NCBI RefSeq assembly: GCF_021919345.1
Contig: NZ_CP089293.1
Span: forward strand, 1,178,001-1,242,000
Source of the DNA: Paenarthrobacter nicotinovorans
Lineage (GTDB): Bacteria; Actinomycetota; Actinomycetes; Actinomycetales; Micrococcaceae
DNA: 64,000 nt
Direction: 5' to 3'
Shown: piece by piece, positions 37,375 through 47,279 of the stretch
Numbering within the stretch: position 1 is the stretch's first letter
Layout of the letters: each line of letters opens with the position of its first letter
Made by a program: the position numbers and the translations under genes
Notes under the pieces: model-generated
Seen by the model: only the letters and a program-made list of their open reading frames with translations
Database searches by the model: none
Told to the model about the DNA's origin: nothing

Positions 37375-37941
37375 ATGCAATCTCTCGGTGACCCGCACCC
37401 GTCCACGTCCCCCGCCGGCAAAGGCATGTTCAAGGGCTTCCGCATCGGCGGCCTGGGCATGACCGTTGTCATCATCGCTTTCCTGGTGGCCGTCATCTTC
37501 GCGGCAAACCAGAACGACGTGGTGGGCTGGGTAGTTGCCGTCGTCGCCTTCGGTTGGCTGGCCCTTGCCACCTTCGTCGTGTTGAGCATCCGCAGGGCTG
37601 CACAGCGGGCCGGGGCAAAGCTGAGCGAAGCCCAAGCCGCCTTCAACTCGGCAACCGGTCGCGCGCCGTCGTCGAACGTTGCGGACAACGGTGGCACGCG
37701 GGTGGTGGCCGAGCGCAGCCAGGCCGATGAGGTTCGTGACCTCAAGCTGGACCACTCGTTCAAGATCGTGCAGGTGCAGGTGCGCGTGGTTGACGGGGAG
37801 CGTGCAAAGGGCGCTGCCGCGGACCAGGACACCATCAACCGTGCGCTGGAAACCATTGCCATTACGGCCACCAACGCCAGGGATATGATCAAGTCTTCCG
37901 GCGGCTCGGACGAGCCCGTTGCCGGCACCATCATCGACTAG
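37375..37941 (+). CDS. Membrane-anchored protein of unknown function
   Basis: A 188-residue protein with two adjacent hydrophobic segments (GMTVVIIAFLVAVIFAA and VVGWVVAVVAFGWLALATFVVL, about residues 28-70), followed by a basic patch (SIRRAAQRAGAKL) and a polar cytosolic-type tail with a mixed alpha/beta look (SFKIVQVQVRVVDGERAK). I do not recognise the family. The ATG follows GAGAAT plus six bases. It ends 10 bases before xthA. Confidence 0.7.
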   Translation: MQSLGDPHPSTSPAGKGMFKGFRIGGLGMTVVIIAFLVAVIFAANQNDVVGWVVAVVAFGWLALATFVVLSIRRAAQRAGAKLSEAQAAFNSATGRAPSSNVADNGGTRVVAERSQADEVRDLKLDHSFKIVQVQVRVVDGERAKGAAADQDTINRALETIAITATNARDMIKSSGGSDEPVAGTIID

Positions 37942-37951
37942 AGTAGAGCGG

Positions 37952-39915
<1,964 letters not shown>

Positions 39916-39948
39916 CTCCATGTGCTCTGCTGGCCAGCTCAACGTCAA

Positions 39949-40027
39949 GACCGACACCCGTAAGGGTGTTGGTCCTGACGACTCTCGCCAGCCTGCTGTC
40001 ACCGGCGCCGACTGCGGCGCCGGTGAC
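39949..40027 (+). other. Two consecutive hairpins downstream of trpS
   Basis: Hairpin A: GACCGACACCC (39949-39959) with GGGTGTTGGTC (39964-39974), loop GTAA. Hairpin B: GTCACCGGCGCC (39998-40009) with GGCGCCGGTGAC (40016-40027), loop of six. They fill the gap before ATG 40031 and suggest it is non-coding. Possible trpS terminator pair, lacking U-runs. Confidence 0.65.
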
Positions 40028-40030
40028 GCC

Positions 40031-40597
40031 ATGTGCGTTGGAGTGATCCTTGGCTTCCCCCCGGAGATAGCCCGCGAACTCCAGCAATGGCGGGCTTCCT
40101 TCGGCGATCCCATGGCCGAAGTCATCCCGGCCCACATCACCTTGATCACCACCACTCCCACCCAGGACTGGGACGCCACCCGGGAACACGTCAGGGAAGT
40201 AGCCCGCACACAGGAGCCGTTCCACATTACGATTTCCGGCACTGGTTCGTTCCGTCCGGTGTCGCCGGTAGTGTTCGTCAACGTCGAACAAGGCTTTGAA
40301 GAATGCGTGCAGTTGCACGAGAAACTTCAAACCGGTCCCCTCGAGCGGCGGCTGCCCTTCCCCTATCACCCGCACGTCACTGTGGCTCACGATGTCGCCC
40401 AGGAAAATCTTGATGAGGCCGAAACGGTCCTCAGAGATTACCGGGCCACCTTCCCTGTGGTTAGCATGGGACTTTACGAGCACGACACCAACGGAATATG
40501 GCAGCTACGGGAAGAGCTCGACTTTGGCGGCGATACTGACGAAGAACAGCAAGCGGATTCAGGCCACGGAGGCGGACACTCCTCCACTGCCAACTGA
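40031..40597 (+). CDS. 2H phosphoesterase / 2'-5' RNA ligase-like protein
   Basis: Protein of 188 aa with the two His-x-Thr motifs of the 2H superfamily: AHITLI (about residue 34) and PHVTVA (about residue 111). Family members open cyclic phosphates or ligate RNA; substrate unknown. The start is uncertain: GTG 39896 and ATG 39920 are in frame, but the region between contains two strong hairpins, so ATG 40031, where the fold begins (CVGVILGFPPEIA), is preferred. The 3' end overlaps the next gene. Confidence 0.75.
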   Translation: MCVGVILGFPPEIARELQQWRASFGDPMAEVIPAHITLITTTPTQDWDATREHVREVARTQEPFHITISGTGSFRPVSPVVFVNVEQGFEECVQLHEKLQTGPLERRLPFPYHPHVTVAHDVAQENLDEAETVLRDYRATFPVVSMGLYEHDTNGIWQLREELDFGGDTDEEQQADSGHGGGHSSTAN

Positions 40598-41609
40598 GCT
40601 GGCAAAGCTCAAGCTTGAGCTGCTCCGGAAGCGGCAGGACTGGGGCCATGCCAAGCGTGCCGGCGACGGCGCACTGAAGAAGGCCGGCGCCTTCTTTGCG
40701 TTGTTCATGGCGCGGCTGAACACCAATCGCGTCATGCGCTCCTTCCAGCACTACACCCGACAGCACGGGCCCCTGTTGAGTGCGGGCATCGGTTTCAACA
40801 TGTTCTTCTCGGTGACAGGTTTGCTCACCACGGGCTTTGCCGTCGCAGGGATTGTCCTGGGCGGAAATCCGATTTTGGAGGACGCCGTGATCGGCAGCGT
40901 TGCCTCCGCGGCGCCCGGCTTGCTTCAGGTCAATGGCGGTGAGGGCTTGGTGGATCCGCAGTCCCTGCTGAACCCCTCCGGCCTGGGCTGGACCGCGGTC
41001 ATCGCCGCCGCCGTCACGATCTTCACGTCGCTGGGCTGGATCGCAAGCGTCAGGGAGGGGCTGCGCGGAGTCATGGGTTTGGGCCCCTTGGTCCGCAACG
41101 CCATCCTTCAAAAACTCATCGACGCCGGAACCCTGCTGCTCCTTGGCGTGATCCTGGTGGTCAGCGCCGGGGCATCCCTGATTTTCGGCACCGCGGCCGA
41201 CTGGTTCTTCGACCTCCTGAAGCTCGACGAAACCGTCGCGGCCCCCATCGCGGCGGTCGTCAAGATCGTCGTCCCCCTCCTTCTGAACTGCGCGACGGCG
41301 GCCGTCCTGTTCCGCGTCGCCGGCAGCCTGGCGTTGACGCGCCGGGCGTTCCTCGAAGGCGTGGTGCTGGCCGGCGTCGGGACAACGGTTCTGCAATTCT
41401 TCAGTACGGAACTTCTGGCCCGCTCCGGCAACAACCCTGTCCTGGCTTCGTTCGCCATCATCATCGGCCTGCTGATCTGGTTCAACCTGGTGAGCCAGGT
41501 CTACCTCGTCTCAGCGTCCTGGTCAGCCATCCGCGAGGCCGACCTCGCATCGGGGGAGACCCCGCGCAAGAAAGTCCTCGGTTCGCGTCGCGTAGCACCG
41601 CGCACCTGA
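40524..41609 (+). CDS. YihY/virulence-factor-BrkB-family membrane protein (YhjD-like)
   Basis: Inner-membrane protein (about 361 aa) with six or so helices. The opening FQHYTRQHGPLLSAGIGFNMFFSV and the segment SLGWIASVREGLRGVMGL fit the YihY family, whose function is not settled. No ATG or GTG exists before the fold begins; TTG 40524, with GGGAAGAG eight bases upstream, is the most likely start, giving a 74-base overlap with the 2H gene. CTG 40536 is an alternative. Confidence 0.78.
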   Translation: MAAILTKNSKRIQATEADTPPLPTELAKLKLELLRKRQDWGHAKRAGDGALKKAGAFFALFMARLNTNRVMRSFQHYTRQHGPLLSAGIGFNMFFSVTGLLTTGFAVAGIVLGGNPILEDAVIGSVASAAPGLLQVNGGEGLVDPQSLLNPSGLGWTAVIAAAVTIFTSLGWIASVREGLRGVMGLGPLVRNAILQKLIDAGTLLLLGVILVVSAGASLIFGTAADWFFDLLKLDETVAAPIAAVVKIVVPLLLNCATAAVLFRVAGSLALTRRAFLEGVVLAGVGTTVLQFFSTELLARSGNNPVLASFAIIIGLLIWFNLVSQVYLVSASWSAIREADLASGETPRKKVLGSRRVAPRT

Positions 41610-41627
41610 GCATCCAGTGGAGGCGCA

Positions 41628-41780
41628 ATGAACAATCAGCTGTGGATCGCCTGCCTCCTGGGCGCTGCCGCGGGCTTGATAACAGGGCAGCTGATCTTCA
41701 ATTCGCCTTTCCTGGGCATCCTGATCGGCGTTGGCCTCGGAGCGCTCGTGGGCGCAGCAGTGGGCCCCCGCCGCGGTTAG
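41628..41780 (+). CDS. Small hydrophobic membrane protein (50 aa)
   Basis: ATG 41628 is preceded by a near-perfect ribosome-binding site GGAGG (41619-41623). The product begins MNNQLWIACLLGAAAG and is almost wholly hydrophobic and Gly/Ala-rich: two helices of 15-18 residues with GxxxG spacing (ILIGVGLGALVGAAVG), ending in PRRG. It lies 18 bases after the YihY gene and is likely co-transcribed. It resembles glycine-zipper mini-proteins; function unknown. Confidence 0.75.
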   Translation: MNNQLWIACLLGAAAGLITGQLIFNSPFLGILIGVGLGALVGAAVGPRRG

Positions 41781-41796
41781 GAGCAGTGCCCTCCAG

Positions 41797-44700
41797 CTAG
41801 GGCGATTGCACCAGCCCTTCCCACGCCACGGTCCAGTCTTCGGGGAACCCGGGAGCGTTCCGCCCGGGTCCCTTGTCCCAGCCGGCCGCCATCAGTGCCA
41901 CAGCGGCCAGGAGACCGCCGTTGCCCGGCAAGTACAGCGGCAACGAATCAGTCTGGCGGTTGTGGCCGTTGGGAAGCACGGTGTTCTTTCCCGCATCAAA
42001 CAGCAGCGCCTCCACCGCGGCCTCGGGATCTCCCAAGCGCGCAGCGGTCATCGCCATCACTGGATAGTCCCACCCCCAGGTACTCGCCCAGTCCCAATCC
42101 GCCAGCACGTCCTTCAAGGTGGCCCGCATGATGTCAGGATCGATCAGCTCGGTCTTGGGGAGGACACCCAGTGCGCACAGCATTGACGGGTGGTCTGTGC
42201 GGATGGTGAAGGGTTCCACGTCGATGGCTGCGTAGACGCCGTCCATCACCCTGGGTTTCACCATCGCCTTCGCTACGACAGACCATTCCTCCACAGGGTC
42301 CAATCCCAGCCGTTCGCGCCAGGCAGCAGCTGTTTCCAGGCCCCATTGCCAGTACGCCAGCTCAAAAGTTGGGTTGGTGACCGATGCCCTGATGGAGCCG
42401 TAACTCTCCTGTGCCGGGATCAGGGGTGGACCCAGCTCGAAGCCCCGCTGGGTCGGGTGTGCGAAGCCGGCCATGAACGCGGCCGACTCGAACACGATCT
42501 CCGCGAACTCCTCCAGCACATCACGGCTGGGATTGGCCCGGTACACCAGTTCGGCAAGGTAGATCGGATGCGGCTGCTGCCAGATCAGGAAGGTGCCGAT
42601 CGGGCTGGGGCTCTCCCGCCCGTCCGGACCTACCTGCTTGGGCCAGCGGACGCCGTCGAATCCTTGTGCCTTGGCGGTTTGCCGCGACACCTCCAGGATG
42701 CTTGCGTACCAGCGCAGGGAAGGCAGAAGCAGCTCCACCCGGTTCCAGTGTGCGAAATGCGCCGCATGCCACCAGTGCATTTCCAGGTGGAAGCGGCCGC
42801 GCCAGGAATTACAGACGAGTCCCGTCTCCTGCGGCGGCAGCGAACCCGAACAGTTGATCGCCGTCAGGTACTGGGACAGCACGATCCTGCGTTCCAGCTC
42901 CTTGGCCCGTGGATCCTCCGTGGCATGGAGTTCCACGGCACCTCCCGTGGACCAGAAGCCGGGCCAATGGGCCGAGGAGGCCGCGGCAATGCTGCTGCCC
43001 GGAGAAAGCACGACGCCGGTACGTGCCGTGGCGGCGCCGCCCGGGTCCGGCGCACGGTCACCGGAGCTGTGGTCACCCCGCGGAAGGCAGTCGCCGTCGC
43101 CGGAAGAGCGGAAGGAGATGCTGAAGTCGAGGACGCCGTTGGTGACGGGGTGGGCTGGACTTCCCGGGAGCACGCGCAGCCGGTGCTCCTCCGTTTGCTC
43201 CACCGTGAGGTCCGGGCCGGTGATCAGGACCTGGTAGCGCGATTCGTCCAGCTCACGGTCAGCCGTCCAGACAGTGGAACCAGCATGTAGATCGGATGGC
43301 GTCCCACCAGCTAGGACGGTCCGGTGTGCCCCCGGGTTGTTCCAATCGGCCGCGTCATGCCATGCACCCGAGCCGTAAGGGAAGGCGACGCCCACCACCA
43401 AACCGGCCCCGAGGGCAGGCGACTCCACACGGAAGCCGAGCTCGTCGCGGTCCGGGTGGCACGCCGTCGTGACCTTGACGGGGTGCCCGGCGAGGAAGAA
43501 GCGGCTGGTGACCACTCCGGTCCACAGGTCCAGCGTCTGCACGGTAGGGGTGAGTTCCCCGGGCTGTACCTCGCGCTCCACACCGTTCTCGAGCCAGCGG
43601 AGGCTGATGCGGCCCAGATCTAGCCTGTGGGAGTTGGCACGGAGCCAATCTTCGGCTGCGGATGTGTTGGTCTCGCGGTCGTTGACGATGTCGCCCACCA
43701 TGTCGACGTAAGGGACGGGCCCGCGCGGCGAATCGTAGAGGACGGTGGACCCGGCGAGGTCGTAGGGTTCCGCCGGCGGAATGGTGTGCCAGCCCCACTG
43801 CGATTGGGTGCCCAGTAGGGTGCCCGCCGGAAGGTTATCGCGGGAAGCAACCGGGTAGGCATCGGGCAGCGTCTGGAAACCGGTGAGGTCCATGGTGAAG
43901 GCAAATTCGCCGTTGCCCACGGATACGGGGCTCCGGGGATCCAGTTCCTGTTGGTGGACGTTATGGCGCCGCACGAGTGATTTCCGGTCGATACCGCCGG
44001 GGGAGTGCGGCCCACCCGCCGGCTCCAGCACCACTGTGTTTTCCAGTTCCCGCAGCGGGAAGAACGCCGCCCGTTCGTGGGGGCTCTTGTTGGGCTGGTG
44101 CAATGTCAGGAACAGGCTGCCGTCCAGTTTCCGGCCGATCATGCCGTGGCCGCCGTCGGTGCTCCACAGGGGTTCCACCTCCTGGATCCAGGGGCCAAGG
44201 ACGGTCCCGGATTCGCTGCGCGCGATGCCCATGGCATATCCGTTGTGGGCAAAGCTGGACCACAACATGATGAGCTTGCCGGTGGCGAGCCTGTGGAGGA
44301 ACGGACCGTCGGTGACGTACACGGGGCCGTCCTTGGCTGCGCCGGATGCCTGCTCCAAGGCTCGCGACCATGGAGCCTCGGAGGCGGTGAACAGCACCAC
44401 CGGTTCTCCCTCGGATGTACGCAGGTCCGGGCTGAGGCGTTGGGCGACCATCCCGCCGTCGTTGACCTGCTTCCATTCGTGGCAGAAAACCATCCAGGGG
44501 ACGCCGTCGTCATCAACATGAAGCGTCCCGTCGAGGCACTCCCAATCCCGGGGCGTGACGGGGCCGTCGCTCCATGGTTCATAGGGTCCGTGCGGGGCCG
44601 CAGCCGACAGTATTTGGGTCCCACGGGTGTGACCCGGAGCGGTGAAGGTGGCGAACATGAAGTAGCGGCCCTTGTACTCATGGACTTCCGGCGCCCAGTA

Positions 44701-44913
44701 CTGCTCCTTGCTCCAGAAGTCCGGAGCAGGACGGAAAGCCGGGTACGGGCCCTCCCAGTCCACGAGGTTGCTGCTTCGGTAACAGTCGAACCCGGTAGCT
44801 GGTCCGGACCAGATGTTCCGGTCCGTGCTGCCGAAGAGCAGATACTCCTGCGAGCCGGGCAGCGTCAGGACGTAGGGATCCCGGATCTGGATCTGTTCCA
44901 AGGGCTGTGACAC
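41797..44913 (-). CDS. Two-domain glycoside hydrolase: GH43-like beta-propeller fused to a six-hairpin (GH65/GH95-like) glycosidase
   Basis: A single 1038-aa frame. Residues about 5-310 look like a five-bladed GH43 propeller: catalytic Asp in IRDPYVL, WAPEVHEYKGRYFMFAT and CLDGTLHVDDDGVPWMVFCHEW. Residues about 320-1038 begin PVSVGNGEFAFTMDLTGFQT and contain FHLEMHWWHAAHFAHWNRVE, typical of alpha/alpha-barrel glycosidases. No signal peptide, so cytosolic. GTG 44913 has AGAGGAG six bases upstream and is preferred over TTG 44949. Divergent from a sugar-binding lipoprotein, probably sharing one substrate, which I cannot name. Confidence 0.75.
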   Translation of the reverse strand: MSQPLEQIQIRDPYVLTLPGSQEYLLFGSTDRNIWSGPATGFDCYRSSNLVDWEGPYPAFRPAPDFWSKEQYWAPEVHEYKGRYFMFATFTAPGHTRGTQILSAAAPHGPYEPWSDGPVTPRDWECLDGTLHVDDDGVPWMVFCHEWKQVNDGGMVAQRLSPDLRTSEGEPVVLFTASEAPWSRALEQASGAAKDGPVYVTDGPFLHRLATGKLIMLWSSFAHNGYAMGIARSESGTVLGPWIQEVEPLWSTDGGHGMIGRKLDGSLFLTLHQPNKSPHERAAFFPLRELENTVVLEPAGGPHSPGGIDRKSLVRRHNVHQQELDPRSPVSVGNGEFAFTMDLTGFQTLPDAYPVASRDNLPAGTLLGTQSQWGWHTIPPAEPYDLAGSTVLYDSPRGPVPYVDMVGDIVNDRETNTSAAEDWLRANSHRLDLGRISLRWLENGVEREVQPGELTPTVQTLDLWTGVVTSRFFLAGHPVKVTTACHPDRDELGFRVESPALGAGLVVGVAFPYGSGAWHDAADWNNPGAHRTVLAGGTPSDLHAGSTVWTADRELDESRYQVLITGPDLTVEQTEEHRLRVLPGSPAHPVTNGVLDFSISFRSSGDGDCLPRGDHSSGDRAPDPGGAATARTGVVLSPGSSIAAASSAHWPGFWSTGGAVELHATEDPRAKELERRIVLSQYLTAINCSGSLPPQETGLVCNSWRGRFHLEMHWWHAAHFAHWNRVELLLPSLRWYASILEVSRQTAKAQGFDGVRWPKQVGPDGRESPSPIGTFLIWQQPHPIYLAELVYRANPSRDVLEEFAEIVFESAAFMAGFAHPTQRGFELGPPLIPAQESYGSIRASVTNPTFELAYWQWGLETAAAWRERLGLDPVEEWSVVAKAMVKPRVMDGVYAAIDVEPFTIRTDHPSMLCALGVLPKTELIDPDIMRATLKDVLADWDWASTWGWDYPVMAMTAARLGDPEAAVEALLFDAGKNTVLPNGHNRQTDSLPLYLPGNGGLLAAVALMAAGWDKGPGRNAPGFPEDWTVAWEGLVQSP

Positions 44914-44954
44914 GGCGGGCTCCTCTGGGAATGAATAGTTCAAGCTCAAAACTA

Positions 44955-44986
44955 TTGACGAATATACACCGCCTTGATACGTTTCA
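44955..44986 (+). promoter_or_regulatory. Promoter of the sugar-binding lipoprotein with a LacI-type operator on the -10
   Basis: -35 TTGACG (44955-44960), 17-base spacer, -10 TACGTT (44978-44983). TGATACGTTTCA (44975-44986), a near-palindrome around a central CG as in LacI-family operators, covers the -10. No LacI gene is nearby, so the repressor must be encoded elsewhere. Confidence 0.65.
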
Positions 44987-45022
44987 GGAACCGTTTTCTC
45001 AAGGTTGAAAGAAGCTTACCCA

Positions 45023-46324
45023 ATGACGCGTAAATCCCTCCGAAGTATTCGCAAATCCCTGGCCTTCGTGACGGCCGTGGGCATGCTGGGCCTGACCGCG
45101 GCCTGCTCCAGCCCCTCATCAAACCAGCCCGAGGACGGGCCCGTGGAGATCCGCTTTTCGTGGTGGGGCAATGCGTCCCGCGCCGAACTGACCAACAAGG
45201 CAATCCAGGAATTCGAGGCCGCCAACCCCAATATCAAGGTCAAGCCCGAATACGGCGACATCAGTGGCTACTTCGACAAACTGGCCACGCAAGTGGCTGC
45301 CAACGATGCTCCCGATGTGATCACCATGGGTGGTGCCTACCCGGCCGAATACGCCAACCGGGGTGCTCTCCTGGATCTGTCAAAGGTCCAAGGCTCGCTG
45401 GATCTGTCGAAGCTGGACCAAGGCGCCCTGGAAAACGGCCAGGTCCAGGGCAAGCAGTACGGTGTCTCCACAGGTGCCAACGCGCTGGCGGTTGTAGTGA
45501 ATCCTGCTGTCTTCCAGGCAGCCGGCGTAGCCGTCCCGGATGACAGCAGCTGGTCCTGGGACGACTTCGCCAAGACCGCCTCGGAAGTGACGGCTAAAAG
45601 TCCCAAGGGAACGTACGGCACGGCCACCGTCCTCACGCACGACTCCCTGGACGCCTTCGCCCGTCAACGCGGCAAGTCCCTGTACACCCAGGATGGCCAG
45701 CTGGGGCTCGACAAGGACACTGTGCAGGACTACTTCGACTTCTCGCTGAAGCTCAGCGAGTCCGGCGCGGCCCCCAGCGCTTCGGAGACCGTGGAGAAGC
45801 TCAATGTCAGCACGGAGCAGACGCTGATGGGCATGGGGCAGGCTGGCATGATGCTTACCTGGAGCAACTCCCTTTCAGCACTGAGCAAGGCTTCCGGCGC
45901 GGAGCTGAAGCTGCTCAAGCTCCCGGGCGAAGCTCCCACCGCGGGCATCTGGCTCCAGTCTTCGCAGTTCTACACGATTTCGGCCCGCAGCAAGCACACT
46001 GATGCCGCCGCCAAACTGGTGAGCTTCCTGGTCAACAACGAGGCCGCCGCCAAGATCATCCAGAGCGACCGCGGGGTGCCCAGCAACCCGGGCATGCGCA
46101 CGGCCATCCAGGACCTGCTCACTCCCCAAGGCAAGGTTGAGGCCGCCTACATTGACCAGATCGGCAAGATGGACTTCGCGCCGACGTTCATCGGCCCCAC
46201 CGGTTCCACGGCGGTTTCGGAGATCACTGCGCGCATCAACACCGATGTCCTGTTCAAACGCCTGACTCCTGAGAAGGCTGCCGAGCAGTGGCTCAGCGAG
46301 AGCAAAGCGGCCATCGGCAAGTAG
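45023..46324 (+). CDS. Family-1 extracellular solute-binding lipoprotein (sugar ABC transporter)
   Basis: Lipoprotein (433 aa) with signal peptide and lipobox ending at Cys28 (LTAAC). The mature part has EIRFSWWGNASRAELTNKAIQEF, PDVITMGGAYPAEYANRGALLDL, and later MGMGQAGMMLTWSNSLSAL, typical of carbohydrate-uptake (CUT1) binding proteins for di/oligosaccharides. ATG 45023 follows GAAAGAAG. There are no permease genes next to it: the following gene is a hydrolase on the other strand. It must use permeases encoded elsewhere or be a leftover of a rearranged operon. Confidence 0.9.
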   Translation: MTRKSLRSIRKSLAFVTAVGMLGLTAACSSPSSNQPEDGPVEIRFSWWGNASRAELTNKAIQEFEAANPNIKVKPEYGDISGYFDKLATQVAANDAPDVITMGGAYPAEYANRGALLDLSKVQGSLDLSKLDQGALENGQVQGKQYGVSTGANALAVVVNPAVFQAAGVAVPDDSSWSWDDFAKTASEVTAKSPKGTYGTATVLTHDSLDAFARQRGKSLYTQDGQLGLDKDTVQDYFDFSLKLSESGAAPSASETVEKLNVSTEQTLMGMGQAGMMLTWSNSLSALSKASGAELKLLKLPGEAPTAGIWLQSSQFYTISARSKHTDAAAKLVSFLVNNEAAAKIIQSDRGVPSNPGMRTAIQDLLTPQGKVEAAYIDQIGKMDFAPTFIGPTGSTAVSEITARINTDVLFKRLTPEKAAEQWLSESKAAIGK

Positions 46325-46329
46325 CCAGG

Positions 46330-46396
46330 AGCAACGCGGGGTCACTTTTGGCCCGTCCAGGGGTGGAACATGGGCCACAAGTGACCCCGCGTTGCT
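46330..46396. terminator. Long palindrome between convergent binding protein and hydrolase genes
   Basis: An 18-bp perfect stem (AGCAACGCGGGGTCACTT, 46330-46347, with 46379-46396) continues into a GGCCC/GGGCC inner stem. The right arm ends on the base next to the hydrolase stop codon (46397). No U-tract. Probable bidirectional terminator or palindromic intergenic repeat. Confidence 0.75.
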
Positions 46397-47164
46397 TTAG
46401 GAGACTTCCAGGTAGGGGTCGGCCCACGCGCCGATGATCCGCGCCACGCGCGCAGCCTGGCCCTTCCCCGTGAGGAGGTGCTCGCTGCCCTCCAGGGAGA
46501 TGAAACTCCGCGGGTGCCGGGCGGTTTGGAAGATCTCGCTGGCGTTGTCGATACCCACCGTATTGTCCGTGGGGGAGTGCATCACCATCAGCGGCTTGTG
46601 AAGCGTCCGGATGCAGTCGCGCAGGTCAGCGCTTTCGACGTCCTCCACAAAGTGGCGGCGAACCTCCATCGGACGCCCTCCCAGGTCAACCACGGCGCTG
46701 CCGTCGCGCAGGATGGAGTCGATCTCAGTGTCGAACATGTGCTCCACGTGCTTGGGCTCGTAGGGCGCCGCCACGGTCACGACAGCGTTGAGGCCGGGGA
46801 TGTCGCGGGCAGCGGCGAGGACGGCTGCGCCACCGAAGGAATGACCCACCAGCAGGGAAATCGCGCGTCCCTGCTCACGCATGAAGGCTGCGGCCAGGAT
46901 CGTGTCGGCCACCTTGACGCTGAATGAGCCGGCGGACCATTCGCCACCCGAGCCGCCAAGGCCGAGGTTGTCGAACCGGAGCATCCCTACTCCCTGCTCA
47001 GCCAGGCCCTTGCAGATCCGTGAAGCGGCCGGGCTGTCCTTACCCAGGGTAAGACCATGCGAGTAGAGGCCCCAGCCGCGTACCGGTCCCTCGGGCACGT
47101 CCACGATTCCGGCCAGCGTATCGCCGGTGCTTCCCGTGAAGGTGATCTTCTCAGAGCGTGACAC
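46397..47164 (-). CDS. Alpha/beta hydrolase
   Basis: Serine hydrolase (255 aa) of the alpha/beta fold. Nucleophile Ser109 in VGHSFGGAA; acid in MHSPTDNTVGI and His in LEGSEHLL. The start GWGLYSHGLTLGKDSPAASRI and LRFDNLGLGGSGG fit small esterase/acyl-hydrolase or OsmC-associated hydrolase groups; no OsmC domain is fused here. GTG 47164 has AAGGAGA just upstream. Substrate unknown. Convergent with the binding protein and upstream of the sdh terminator. Confidence 0.88.
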   Translation of the reverse strand: MSRSEKITFTGSTGDTLAGIVDVPEGPVRGWGLYSHGLTLGKDSPAASRICKGLAEQGVGMLRFDNLGLGGSGGEWSAGSFSVKVADTILAAAFMREQGRAISLLVGHSFGGAAVLAAARDIPGLNAVVTVAAPYEPKHVEHMFDTEIDSILRDGSAVVDLGGRPMEVRRHFVEDVESADLRDCIRTLHKPLMVMHSPTDNTVGIDNASEIFQTARHPRSFISLEGSEHLLTGKGQAARVARIIGAWADPYLEVS

Positions 47165-47213
47165 GCTGGTCTCCTTGCGTTGCGATGTGTGGTTGCGGGA
47201 GTTGATTAACGAC

Positions 47214-47251
47214 GACGGCGCCCCTCACCTGCAGAGGTGAGCGGCGCCGTC
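47214..47251 (-). terminator. Terminator hairpin of the sdhCDAB operon
   Basis: GACGGCGCC-C-CTCACCT (47214-47230) pairs with AGGTGAG-C-GGCGCCGTC (47235-47251), one C-C mismatch, tetraloop GCAG. It lies 29 bases past the sdhB stop. On the minus strand TCGTTAATC-like sequence follows. Confidence 0.8.
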
Positions 47252-47279
47252 GACGTGCTGTTCTTCGAGGAACGGCTGG

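Noticed and set aside
41797..44913. The glycosidase as two genes joined by a sequencing error
   Set aside because: The frame is open throughout, with no internal start with a ribosome-binding site at the domain border; a real fusion is the simpler reading.
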